NCBI GenBank assembly: GCA_940671915.1
Contig: CALNVZ010003433.1
Coordinates: forward strand, 35,231,724 to 35,295,723
Source: Paracentrotus lividus
Lineage: Eukaryota > Echinodermata > Echinoidea > Camarodonta > Echinidae
DNA: 64,000 nt
Direction of reading: 5' to 3'
A program made the translations under genes and the position numbers. This document shows positions 36,106 to 47,590 of this stretch, piece by piece. Each line of letters starts with the position of its first letter. Within the stretch, counting starts at the first letter, position 1. The notes below the pieces were generated by a model. The model saw only the letters and a program-made list of their open reading frames with translations, had not been told where the DNA came from and searched no databases.

Positions 36106-38004
36106 CTATTCCCCAATCCCCTTTATCTCTCAATTTTTACAGGTAAATTTTCCTCGTAAAACACGTTCACTTTACCAATTTCAGGCAATGTTGATTGAAG
36201 TCGTGAAATAATAGAGCACGATATAGATTATTGTTTTGTTTATAAATACGAACTTAAAACATCATCATCATCATCTTCAGCTAAGATGGACTCTAAACAA
36301 TGAATTGACCACAAATTTGACCCATTCCGAGTCATTCATGTCCCGGACTCTTGGTCCATCGGTGACATACACTTCCAGGGTCAATTTGACCCGGATTAGC
36401 TCCAATCGAATGCCCAAACTCATATTTGACTTAACATCTTTCCCTTACATAATAATTATAGGCCTATCTAAGGGTATTCTTCTTCTTCTTATCGAGTCCT
36501 TTCTCCTATTCTTCTGTTTGATTTGTAATTATACTTGATTACATTTTAAAGATCATAGTGTTCATTGCATGTATGTATATGTATTGGTTCTTAGGGGAAT
36601 CTGAATTAGACTCTACCCATTAGGTATTGAACGCAGGCGATCCCATTAGGCGAAAGAGTAGTAAGGTCAGCTTGGGAGCAGGGGAAGGGGAGAAGAGGGC
36701 ATTGTAGGGTATTCTTATCAGGTTAAAGGGGAACGATAATGAAGCTTGAGACGTAGCAACCTTATTCAACTTATGTTCGCTTCTCCTAAATGTTCATAAT
36801 CAAGCAATCCTTTACCGTGTAAAGGCACCAGAGTCTTTCTTTTATTTATTCATTTTTTATTTAGGCATAGAAGTTACAAACGTTAGCATGAGGAGAGGAT
36901 ACATTGTCGTCCAAGAGAAGTCATTGACACACTCGTGTCAGATAAGGACAATGACATCTTACTTTTCAGTTCCGTTTATTTATTCTTTGCTTGACAAACC
37001 AATTCCTTCATTATTTCGTCTTGTTCTGGGACCACGGGGCGAAAAGGGATTTGTTTTTTATTATCTGTATCCATCCGGCTGCAATCAATGTAATGATGCC
37101 AACAGCGTACAAACACAGAGCAATATGGATGAAGAAAGATATTATTTTAGCGAGAATACTTCCTTAATTGACGATACACTTATGTTTCTAAATAAAACCA
37201 GCGATACGTCACTTTTGTGATCATCACAGTCTTTTGCATTCAAGCAGAATCATCGCAATTACACTCAAAACTTCTTTTCTCCAGGCTTGTCATAAAGCGG
37301 CCGCCATTTTTTTAAAAAGAAGGCATTAGTAATTGAAATCTAGACAAGCCGTTTTCTAGAATTATCCCTCATCATATATATTCCACGGTTGGTTGATTAG
37401 AAATGTAATCTTTTGACGCCATACTGCTCTTAAATCACACGTTTTATTCCCTGCTACTCTTTGAAATACCCATTTGCATATACCCCAAAGAATTCAGCGG
37501 GTCCCGGGTAAAGTAGGTCCTTGGTTCACCGGGGAGTTCAGCGGGGGCTTGATTGGTGAGTACCGCTAATCGGCATGAAGCATGCAGCCAAGCGCATCGC
37601 AGTAACAACACGAGAGCACTTCAATTTCTTCTTCCTTTCTTTGAAGCCTACATGAAGTATACGGCACAAAATCCGCATCCGATGTTCATGTTTTTGTCAA
37701 TTTTCTACGAATTTTGTACTCCTTTTGGGCTAATTTGACATGGTTCGCTTGCTGTTAGTAGTCCGTATGACTGCCAACTGGGGACCAGGAATTTTAATTC
37801 CGGGCAAAGTAAAACATAAAAATACAGTTAACATGTTTCTATTAGTATTACCAAGAGTACGAACATGCTTACATAACCACGAACATTTTTCATAACGTAT
37901 TCATAAAAATGGTGTGTAAACGTTTAAATCATGAACTTTCATCTATTTCATGCAATAATCGTAACAAAATGGTTCCCATAGGACCAGAATATTTTAACTC
38001 CCTA
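36106..38004. other. AT-rich non-coding stretch
   Basis: No gene is recognisable. TTTGACCC and GGGTCAA words at about 36,320-36,400 resemble the interior of the small MITE at 1,065, possibly a decayed relative. A 110-residue frame at 36,888-37,220 has ordinary composition but no domain I recognise, and no splice or start context supports it. Confidence 0.35.
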
Positions 38005-38170
38005 CACTCTAAAAACTGAAGTGCTGTTTTTAGCTCTTCAAGGGCTGAAATCAGCACTTTTTAAGTGCTTGCATAGTGACTGCACTCAAAGTGCTGTTTA
38101 ACTGCACTCAAGGTGCTGTTTTAGCACTTTCACGTGAGCTGAACTTTCAGCAAAAATGGGCAAAAACGGC

Positions 38171-38243
38171 GTGACTTCGTTGGGATTCGAACCTGGGTCC
38201 CCTGCATGAGAAGCGCTGACGAGCACGTTAGACCAATTCACAT
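38171..38243 (-). repeat. tRNA-like module 1 in the 546 bp element
   Basis: On the minus strand the B box GGTTCGAATCCC is perfect, and AATTGGTCTAACGTGCTC occupies the A-box position about 40 bases earlier. The acceptor ends do not pair convincingly, so this is a tRNA-derived pseudo-gene or Pol III promoter, not a working tRNA. It points outward toward the left terminus. Confidence 0.55.
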
Positions 38244-38347
38244 CTCACGGTTGCTAGCAGATCATATTGTTGCATGATGAACTTTCTTCGCATTTGCCAT
38301 AATCATCTATATACTATGCTGTCATAATTAAAGCCAGTTAGCGAGAT

Positions 38348-38422
38348 CTCCGTTGGTCTATTGGTAACGTCAGTGGTACTCTTCCATGTCTAGGTGAACC
38401 CCGTTCGAATCCCATACCGACC
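38348..38422 (+). repeat. tRNA-like module 2 in the 546 bp element
   Basis: TTGGTCTATTGGTAACGTC is A-box-like and CGTTCGAATCCC is B-box-like, about 45 bases apart. Module 2 is not a simple mirror of module 1: the two share the TTGGTCTA core and the TTCGAATCCCA box but differ between. It points outward toward the right terminus. Confidence 0.55.
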
Positions 38423-39002
38423 ATGAACAGTTTTTGTTGATAAATTAGCACTTGGGTAAGTGCTAAAACAGCATTTCAGGTGCTGATTTAGCACTTCAAG
38501 TGCAATCACTATACGAGCACCCATAAATTAGCACTTCAGTTTTTAGAGTGTATTCTTCAGGCCTTAACATCTTACAGGACCTTTATTATTCACAACTTAT
38601 TAAAAAGTTTATTTTGTAATATTTTTGTTAAACTTTTTAATCTTTACTGAAAAATAATTTTTCCCTGTTTAACTGCACGAACCATTCTTGCATTCCAAAT
38701 AAATCTTTTAATCCATTTATCCCCCCCCCCCTCCCATTTTTAAATCAACTCTAGACTCTTTACGATATTGAACTCAACAACCTGCCTTGCCATGGGTCAT
38801 GATAATATTTATCGAATGTATTTTAAAAAGGGAAACTCTAGAACCTAAAGAAGTCCAGCAAATATTTTAGGATTAAAGGCAGGGGTCAAAATAAAGGTCA
38901 TAAGGGCATGCATTGTTAATTATATGATTTTTTTGAAAATTAAAAAAACAAAAAAAAAAATCCTCAAAATTGTTTTGTTCTGGAATTGGAAAGGTAAAAA
39001 TA

Positions 39003-39241
39003 GGGCTCAAAGTCAGAACAGTTTATGTCCATTTTTGGCAAAATTCATTTATGTCCACCATATTCCTGTATATGCATATGTGTTTGAGTGCCAGAACTGT
39101 CTATGTCCTCACAGGACATAGACAGTTCTGGCAATCAATATCCTGTGAGGATATATGCAGTTATTACAGACAAATGTACATTGATATGCAGAAATTTGGT
39201 GGACTTAAACAATGGACATAGACTGTTCTGGATGTAAGCCC
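39003..39241. mobile_element. 239 bp nested-palindrome element
   Basis: The outer ends GGGCTCAAAGTCAGAACAGT and ACTGTTCTGGATGTAAGCCC are inverted repeats. A perfect inner palindrome at 39,089-39,133 has 21 bp arms (TGCCAGAACTGTCTATGTCC plus T) around a 3 base loop. The motif CAGAAC(A/T)GTNTATGTCC therefore appears four times: once at each end, and twice in the centre. A further TCCTCACAGG / CCTGTGAGGA pair lies just inside (about 39,107 and 39,142). It has no coding capacity and looks like a MITE built from repeated terminal modules. Confidence 0.75.
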
Positions 39242-40527
39242 TCGAAATACAATATCATTGCTATCATGAAAAAAAGAAGATCGCTCAATTATAACTGTAC
39301 TACCTTAAAAAGGTCTTTACGGACGGTTTCCTTTATCGTCACTAAAATATAAATGTAATTATTTAGGCTAATTTATATTTAGATAAAAATTTATATCATA
39401 GAAGGCTGCTAAATATATGCTTGGATAACTACCATCTGATCTCCAGTCAATGATTTACAATTATATTGACCTCAATATCTTTTCTGTCTTAGCGTAAACT
39501 AAGTTTTTGCTATGTTAGTAAATATATCATGCAAGGCTTATCACCACATAAATATTTTCTTTACTATCATAACAGCAACCGAAAGGGCATCGTAACTGAT
39601 CATTATTAAAGGGTGTATGCTATATAGTGCGTTCTCATGGGAAACATAATTGGTAATGACAAGAAAATATGGGACAAAATCAGAAACTTTCTCCCCATCC
39701 AAATATTTTTGGCGTTCATTGCCACTCGTCACGCCAATTGATTGTTTGTAGAATGGTTTTAGGATATGGAAGGGTGGTTATAAGAAGCAATGCAAATAGG
39801 TGAACATTACACAACTCCTTAACAGCGCCGACTTGACTCCGATATAGAACGTCCACACTGCCGATACATAATGTTAAGTTTTCCACGTGTCCTTCTACTT
39901 TCAATTGCAAACATCTTGGCATGCAACAAACTTAACTTTGTATATTACGGTATATTACTAATATGACGCACCACAATCATACCTATCTTTGGATATCAAA
40001 ATACCACGATATTATATCTTCTTTTCTTTTTTTTTTAATGATGAGTATGCCTGTTTCACAGATGAAGATTCTTGCAGACACATAAATGCGTGTTTTATAA
40101 CATGGGATGTCACGTTAACAGGTGAAAATGGGGCATATTTACAAACACTCAAAATACTTAGATTATCTTTGCCTTTGTAATAATATTCCATATTCTTAAA
40201 TTTTTCATAAATTTTCACACTATGATAGATATATAGAGATACTAAATTAACCTTTACACATGTTTCCACAAGAGTACAAGTGGTGCCCCAAATAGACAAT
40301 TTGCACCCCCTTCCAAGGCGGTCTGTAGAAGTATAGTGTCAATGTGAACGTGATGGGCTAAAGTGCAGTGTTTATTTGACGTCTGCTCTTAGGCTTAACC
40401 CTCAATAGGAAACTCGTGTGAACAAGGTGCACGTGTGCGCAACCATCCAAGCATCATGTTCCTTCAAGTTCAGCTTATGAGGTCTGAAGATGAAGGTTGC
40501 TAGAACATGAAGGTTATATGACATAAT
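39242..40527. other. AT-rich non-coding stretch
   Basis: No gene is recognisable. Frames of 63-95 residues lack domains and overlap one another on opposite strands. Confidence 0.35.
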
Positions 40528-40785
40528 TTCTTTCCCCCCCCCTTTCTATCTCTCTCTCTCTCTCTCCTCTCCCCCTCTCTTTCCTCTTTCCACCTCTCTG
40601 TCTCTCCTCTTCCCCCTCTCCCTCCCCTCTCTCTCTCTCTCTCCTCTTCCACCCCTCTCTCTTCGCTCTCTCTCTGTCTGTCTCTCTCTCTCTCTCTGTC
40701 TCTGTCCCTCTCTCCTCTTCCATCCCTCTCTCTTTGCTCTCTCTCTCTCTCTCTTTGCTCTCTCTCTCTCTCTCTCCTATTCATT
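40528..40785. repeat. Polypyrimidine (TC)n tract, ~255 bp
   Basis: Almost pure C/T on the plus strand. The E/R-rich minus-strand frames (94 and 69 residues) are its translations. Long uninterrupted polypurine-polypyrimidine DNA can form triplex (H-DNA) structures (general knowledge). Confidence 0.85.
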
Positions 40786-42800
40786 TGTTTCTTTCATCTA
40801 TTGCTCAATGATTCTATTGATTTGCGTCTACTCCTTTTTTTTCTGTATATATTCAGCTACAAATATTTCAGAACCTTTTATACTCTCAAGTGTAATCCAA
40901 AAACAAAACGGTAATAATTATGGTCATGGATGGGTCCTGAACAACGCAGACATAAGTTCATCGATAACGCTAAAATTGTATAAATAATGCATAATCATAA
41001 TATAGCAAAGACAATGAATAAATAACATGTCTATGGTGGAAAAATATTGTTCACTATACATAAATCAGTGACACAAACTATAATTGTGAAAAAAAAACAT
41101 TTTAAAAGGATCTGTATATTATATATTTTCTTATATATTCTTTATTGAGCTACTTTAAAGTTAAAATTTTCTTGTATTATTTGTATTAATTTGGCACGTA
41201 TTGTCTCCATTCACTCGTCTGTCAAATATTAGTCTCGATCCGACGAGTTTTGAAGAACTGGTGAGTTCTATCAAAGAAACATTCGCAAATCATTTATTAC
41301 ACCTTCACAATGTTCGCTACAATTTTCAAGATACGCCTTTAATCAAATGCATCAAGAACTATCTGATTATGACAATCTGAGAAGGGAGAAAAAAAAGATG
41401 ATGTTGGTTTTAGACTCACCCCTATCATCAGCTATTAATTCCAGGATGAGATTGAATCACGACATATGCTCCTCATCACCACCGCTACCAGCCCATCTCG
41501 TATGAATCACTGATGCGGGATGGATGTTGAATGGATGGATGGATGGGCGCTCCTCAGGAAATCAAAGCGGGATGCAAGATTCCGATATTATAGTCCGCAC
41601 GTTGATAGGAAGTAGTGGATTCCAATAAATATCTTGGAGTCTCTCTAGCTTGTGCTCCCTGGATGAGGATGAGGGTGAAGATTCCACCTGGCGAAGACAG
41701 ACGATGAGGGAGTCATAACAGTAGTTATTCTTAATCAGATGATTAATGACATCACAGATATCAAACTCTCATACGTCATGTACATACAGCGTTCAGCAGC
41801 TTGCGTTAAGCCGCCTGATGCCACACAAATTTGTTGTCGTATGGAAGTGATACGCACTTGGTTCAAATATTGATTTATCAATCTCCAAAAGTGTTAATTA
41901 TCTTGTAGAATGAACCAAGCAAAATGGATAGCTGGTATTTGTCTTGTTAGCTTTTACAGAATTAGAAATACTGACGTCAACTTTAAAGTAGTAAATTATA
42001 TTGTTGTATAATTAAGTGAATTCAAGTGATTTCTTCGGAGTAATCTTAATTTTTCTAATTCAGTAGTTATCATCATTCAAAGTAACTTCCACAGAAGTAC
42101 ACCACCGATATAATAAGAGACATAGAATCCCTAAAACATTGTCATGATTGTTATGACTTGAAAAGATGGTCTCTCTTCAGCTGAACACGTTTTTATCTTT
42201 TTCGTCCATAGGCCACCTCAAGAAAAAAAAAATCACATATAGAAAGGAAGATCACTACCGCTCACCAAATTATTTCCAAAGTACTTGTACACTCGGTTTC
42301 AGTTCTTACACGCTCAGTACTTCAAATTTTCTTTACAGTGAATTATGTTATTACTGTTAGATTTTCAAATGTTGATATGAATATCTTGAAGTTCCCCTTA
42401 CTTCCTGTATTTCATTCGAACATTCTTATATTCAAATCATTGAACTAGTGACGTTTCTCAATATCACATCCTGAAAAGTATCCATTAAGTAAACACTCGT
42501 GAACAATCAAGCACCAATCCTGTTCCCAAGATACCACGTCAACCAAATGATCTGAGCGAACAAAGTTTGTTCCCCAAGTAACATCCGAAATCATCTCCTT
42601 GCTCCGTCCACAAGATTTATATCATTGAGATGCGATCCTTGGTGGATGCGAGAGAGGAATACGAAGAGGTCGGTTACTCCATGTCATGATCGCAAGAGAA
42701 ATGGTTGTTAAGGTGACAGACCGACTACCGACATCCAGCCTCATCTTCTTCCAAACGATGATTGCGAGTCAGTGTCGTCATAAATTACACCACCCCCTTT
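40786..42800. other. Non-coding stretch
   Basis: No gene is recognisable. A short (GGAT)n run lies at about 41,519-41,546. On the minus strand GGGGTGAGTCTAAA at about 41,424-41,411 fits a splice donor, with purine-poor sequence of ordinary composition upstream, but no open frame or acceptor supports an exon. Confidence 0.3.
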
Positions 42801-42828
42801 TCGAGAATCTCTCTTTCCCTCACTCACC

Positions 42829-42866
<38 letters not shown>

Positions 42867-43114
42867 ACTCTTCCCCTCTCTACACTTCTCTCACTTTCTC
42901 TTTAATCACTTTATACTACTACACGTGTATGTTTCGCCCTGCCTATATGTTCTCTTTTCCTCGTTTTTTTTTTATTTTTTATAATATTTTTATTTCTTCC
43001 AAGTCTTATATCTCTCTTAATGTCTTTCTTCCAAGTCTTATATCTCTCTTCATGTCTGTCTGTAACTTTGTCTCCGCTCCATCCTTCTCTTGTTCTTCCT
43101 CCAACCCCCATAAT

Positions 43115-43147
<33 letters not shown>

Positions 43148-43330
43148 TTCTCCTCTCACTGTCTGTCTTCTTTACAATATTTGTTGTAATAATTACCCCT
43201 TCGCATTATCCCCCCCCCTCTCTCTCTCTCACTCTTCCTCCCTATATCTATAACATTTCACTTTTTGTTTGTTTCTTACTAACAGCCTCTCTCTCCATCT
43301 CTTCATATCTTCCCCTCTCTATATCTTACT
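42801..43330. repeat. Pyrimidine-rich region with (TC)n tracts
   Basis: TC runs at about 42,835-42,880, 43,115-43,155 and 43,209-43,232 separated by less regular C/T-rich sequence. CTTCCAAGTCTTATATCTCTC occurs twice at about 42,996 and 43,028, a short direct duplication. The 167-residue S/L/F-rich frame is low complexity. Confidence 0.7.
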
Positions 43331-43784
43331 GGAAGGCCTCTCGTATTATCGTCTGCGTATTCTTGGTGGCACCAAACTGTATAGAATCATGCCCAAACTT
43401 ATTAATGAACGCGTCCGCTTTGCCGAGATCTTCAAGACTCGGCGTAGATGAGAAAGAAAGGGCGAGAAAAATGATGTTGGTAGTCAGACCAAAGGCGTGT
43501 AATAATTCGTGATTTATTTTCTAGGGAATTATAAAAATACACTTAGAGAACATCTTTAAAAATATTCTGGCTCCTGGCTAGGAACATCTAATTTATTTGC
43601 AGCAGTAAGGTGACGAATGAAACAATGAGCAATTTTTATATGGTGTGTTCCCATAACAAAGAAATCATAATCTTGCCGTCCGATGGATGGAATTATTGCC
43701 AGCCTGCCGATGTAAAGATTCAAGTCCCAGATGGGGCACTAATATCTGTTTGATGAGCCCTTCTTTAATACCCCCTCCCTCATC

Positions 43785-43836
<52 letters not shown>

Positions 43837-44071
43837 ATTTAGGTACCTGTAAGGGTTGTCGAATGCCATTGCATGTATGCTAATGTATAATTATGCATAT
43901 TTATGAACGGTCCCTTTTTTTGCCAGGGATAGGCCTATATACTTTTAGGTACCAGTGGGCCTATCGTTAAAAATGTACCGCAGTTTACATCGGCGGTTGC
44001 CAAATCTTTTATTTCCTCGCATTTAGACATGGCTGTATAGCAAAGATGTGGTCACCTTGATCCTGCTGCCT

Positions 44072-44103
<32 letters not shown>

Positions 44104-44430
44104 CCCTGCGTCCGACGTGCGGATTTTCGGTGATACCTGACGCAGACAAGACGCAGAGAGGTGGACGACCGACGCACGGCTAGTTCTGACCATGGCATTA
44201 AATGTTTCCACCACTTAACTGTTGAATGTGCTTTAATAATGTTAAAGTTTGGTCCAGGAATCATGTAAGACTATACACATGTTGGATCATAAAGATTTGG
44301 TCGTCCCATTGATGGGTGAGCTTTGAATGTTTGCGATCACGGCTCCGATAGCAAGCAGGTATCGTATCCCATGAGACATGTGACCTACTTTACAAGCTGG
44401 AAGAGGGCGGAGAATTGTGGAATGGGCAGT
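43331..44430. other. Non-coding stretch with (TA)n and poly-A
   Basis: Contains (TA)n at 43,795-43,829 and a run of about 25 A at 44,072-44,096. GATTCAAGTCCC at about 43,716 is B-box-like, but no matching A box is convincing. No gene is recognisable. Confidence 0.35.
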
Positions 44431-44449
44431 GGTATGGGAGAGAGAGAGA

Positions 44450-44487
<38 letters not shown>

Positions 44488-44795
44488 AGAAGGGGAAATT
44501 AGACAACCAGACAAACGAAGAGTGATAGAGAAGGGATACAAATAAACATGGAGGGAGAAAGGAGAGAGACAGAGACAGAGACAGAGGCAGACAGACAGAG
44601 AGAGGGAAGAGAGAGAAGAGAGAGAGAGAGAGAAGAAGAAGGGGAAATTAGACAACCAGACAAACAAAGACTGACAGGGAAATAAATATGGAGGGAGAAA
44701 GGATGAGAGAAGATAGAGAAGAGAGAGAGAGAGAGAGAAAGAAAGAAGCAGAGGAAATTAGACAACCAGACAAACGTAGAGTGATAGAGATATGT
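44431..44795 (+). repeat. Composite GA satellite with a unique 24 bp block
   Basis: Blocks of GAGAGA alternate with a conserved segment GGGGAAATTAGACAACCAGA, then CAAAC, which starts at about 44,492, 44,641 and 44,751 (spacing about 149 and 110 bp). AACATGGAGGGAGAAAGGA-type sequence also recurs after the first two. The spacing differs because the GA runs differ in length. Minus-strand frames here repeat an L-S-G-C-L-I-S-P phrase; this is the satellite translated, not a protein family. Confidence 0.75.
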
Positions 44796-45150
44796 TGTGT
44801 CTGATCGCCGTTCAACTTGACTCTATTATGCATTATTATGTATAAATAAACTAATTTGCATATTTCTCAAATCTGACTGGTCGGGTGAAAAATGATAATT
44901 GACTTAATTGCTAATTCTAAAATTACCTACAATTTGATACCAAATGTGACAAAATTTGAACAAAAATATGTTTATGTTAATGAAGCCTGACCTTTGACCT
45001 TCATTTTGGGTCACAAAAGGTAAATTAAGAAATTGGCGACATATATTTTCTGATTCGTGTGATCAAGTAGAACATATATATAGATGTTGCCAAACATTAA
45101 CATGACTTGCAAACGAAACCGATATTTTCCCCACTGGATACCAAACTACT
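44796..45150. other. AT-rich non-coding stretch
   Basis: No gene or clear repeat was identified. Confidence 0.3.
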
Positions 45151-45193
45151 AGTGGCGGATCCAAACGGGGTGCAGGAGACGCGCGCACTATTG
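45151..45193 (+). mobile_element. Family D MITE end fragment
   Basis: AGTGGCGGATCCAAACGGGG, then TGCAGGAGACGCGCGC, matches the left end of the element at 32,966. The right half is absent within the following 300 bp, so the copy is truncated. Confidence 0.55.
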
Positions 45194-45682
45194 TTAGTAT
45201 TCATGAGCAAGATGAGGTAATGAGTACAGACGTTTATTTATTTATTATTAATGATGTACCTATATGTATACACAAGGGAAAATGATATAATTACAGCTGA
45301 TTACCACAAAATAATTAGATAAAAATTTGCGTGTGTGTGTGTATATGTTATGAATTATTGAACCCCTTCTTTAAAGGTAGTATTTTGATTTCAAAATACC
45401 TAATTATTTAGAAAATCAACGTGATCAAATTGACTCATTAAATATGCGTTTCAAATTGCAACTTTACAGTAATATAAATATTTGTATTACGGTATGACTA
45501 AAAAAAAAATCTTATATACTACAAAAAATACTTAAATAAAAATAAAAATCTTAATTATTTTTCTTCTGGAATTCTATTGTATTACTTTTCTACGACAAAT
45601 GCACAAATAGTTCAATAATTTCGTAGATGTCGAGGTCTTTTAGTTCCATTGATTTTTCAATGAACATGTGCGCTACTACTTC

Positions 45683-45865
45683 GAAGAAGAAGAAGACGAA
45701 AAAGGAAAAAAGAAGGAGGAGGAGGAAAAGGATGAGAAGAAGAAGGAGGAGGAGGAGGAGGAGAAGGAAAGTGGGGAGAAGAGGAGGAGGAGGAAGAAGA
45801 AGAAGAAAAAAAAAGTAGAAGAAGAAGGAAGAGGAGGAAGAGGAGGAGGTGATGGAGAAGAAGAA
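45683..45865 (+). repeat. Polypurine (GAA/GGA)n tract, ~180 bp
   Basis: GAAGAAGAAG grading into GGAGGAGGA and back, with almost no pyrimidine. The K/E/R-rich plus frames and S-rich or P-rich minus frames are translations of the tract. Confidence 0.85.
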
Positions 45866-46441
45866 CCTGCTTTAAGGGCTTTTTAACGAATTTTTTCATT
45901 CATTGAAAGAAAGGGATAATGAGGGATCCGAAATAGTGATGAATAATAATTATTGAAGAAAAAACGTAGAGGCATCCATTTTTTAGCCTAAAGAACCCCA
46001 TCCACCTTTAACTCACATCCCTACCATTGTATTCAGATCATGTACGATGCCAGGGGATACAGGTATACCCCTCACCCACACCCCTAACATACCAGATCTT
46101 CTAGCGGTATTATATCACAGTGTATGGTGGCTCATTTTTCCAACTTCGATTTTTCCATCTTGTAGCTTGGAGCATTTCTTGTCTCTAGCACGTACCCCTA
46201 AAGGTGATAACAGTACATGATCTAAGCGAAGTTTGGGTGTGATTATACACAAATCATATTTCGTATGAAATTCCAGCCTAATACACGATCACATTCAGAG
46301 AAGTGAAATATAGATCTCAGAGTAAAGTTAAGAAGTGCTTCCGAATTTATAATATTGATTACGTAGGGTTAAAATAATATGTCATATTCAAATATATATA
46401 TGTGTTTGAGTTATGCATTAGTCATGTTAGTCACGTCGTCT

Positions 46442-46680
46442 ACCCCCCCCCCCCCTCAAAAAAAAAAAAAAAAAAAAACAAAAAAAAAACAAAAAAAAAA
46501 ATTACCAAAAAGAAAATATGGCTTTTAGAATCGAGTGGAAGTGCAAATAAAATTTTGAGAGGAGATGAAATTGTAGATGTAATTAAACGAAAATATTATT
46601 TAAAAAAGAAAAGAAAGAAAAAAAAAAGGAATCGAACAAAAGTAAAGTGATGTTTAAATAAAAAAAAATAATAAAAAAAA
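46442..46680. repeat. C run followed by A-rich tracts
   Basis: About 13 C, then interrupted A runs to 46,501, then A-rich sequence with further runs to about 46,680. This is the source of the K-rich frame. It may include an old poly-A tail. Confidence 0.6.
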
Positions 46681-47590
46681 TTGCAATTTAAATTCTAGTG
46701 ACATCTGGCAACAATCGTTGTTCATAAACAAAGTTATTAATTGTATTCTTTGAATATATGTCGGTCAGCAAACTCTAATCAGTGTAGAATCAATCTTTAA
46801 AACGGCAAACTGCTCAAAGACGCAGCCCCGTAAGATTAATTATCTCAATAGGAACAATATCTATAAATTTATTTGTCTGATATTTTACAATACAGGAGGA
46901 TTAGGTTAGTTGTTCTGTAGATTAGTATCCCGAGGGTATAGCTTTAGTAATTAATTATAGGACAAATCAGCTCGCAATATTATTTCATTAGATATTACAA
47001 TTTCTAAACGTGACTATCCTTTGGCCATTTTTAGATTCTGTTATTTTTATTATTTTTTTATTATTTTTTTTTTCCAGTTTTTATTTTATTCGTTTTACAT
47101 CAAATACTCAAATGCATCAATTTTATCAATATGCCTATATTATTTGTTAAATTTTATTGAAACGATATTATCGCATATACGCCCATTTAGCTGTATCTAA
47201 ATTGTTTTTGCTATACATGTATAGCCTAATCATACATAAGTCCATTTTTGTATTTGACATTGATCAAATATTATTGCCCTCAAAAGCAATTTGAGTATTA
47301 AAAACGGAAATGTGGACTTGTTTCTTTTCTTCGAGAAACAATCTTGGTCTGTATGAATCACCAGATAGGCCATCTGTCATTTAATTGTTCTCTAAAATAA
47401 CAGAACTCCTGGAAAATTAACTTCCCAATATTATATCTCAGGGCTTCGAATTCCCTTCTCCACACCCCAACTCGACTTTGCAAACATGTTTCTAGGATTA
47501 CAACAAAAGAACAAATTCCTAGATCACAAAAGAAAGAAATAGGCACAAGATTCAAGATTGTCATACGTTTTTTTCACGCTACCTGATACG
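46681..47590. other. AT-rich non-coding stretch
   Basis: No gene is recognisable. Confidence 0.3.

Larger units (their letters stand above)
38005..38550. mobile_element. 546 bp TA-flanked TIR element with two divergent tRNA-like modules
   Basis: A perfect 22 bp terminal inverted repeat starting CACTCTAAAAACTGAAGTGC and mirrored by GCACTTCAGTTTTTAGAGTG, flanked by TA at both ends (38,003-38,004 and 38,551-38,552). The subterminal regions on both sides hold about ten copies of AAGTGCT / AGCACTT. The centre has two tRNA-like sequences, one minus (38,171-38,243) and one plus (38,348-38,422), which would transcribe outward. No transposase is present. The ends match the 119 bp MITE at 1,065. Repeated subterminal words are typical transposase-binding sites (family knowledge); the role of the tRNA-like parts is unknown. 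Confidence 0.85.

Noticed and set aside
36600..36660. Minus-strand GCGTTCAATACC as a tRNA B box
   Set aside because: Two mismatches from consensus and no A box.
41405..41700. Minus-strand first exon ending in a GGGGTGAGT donor
   Set aside because: One donor-like word only; stops in all frames nearby and no acceptor or promoter partner.
42686..43189. 167-residue hydrophobic frame resembling a membrane protein
   Set aside because: Composition is set by TC tracts; no real transmembrane pattern or homology is recognisable.
45627..45899. K/E/R-rich and S/P-rich frames
   Set aside because: Translations of a polypurine tract.
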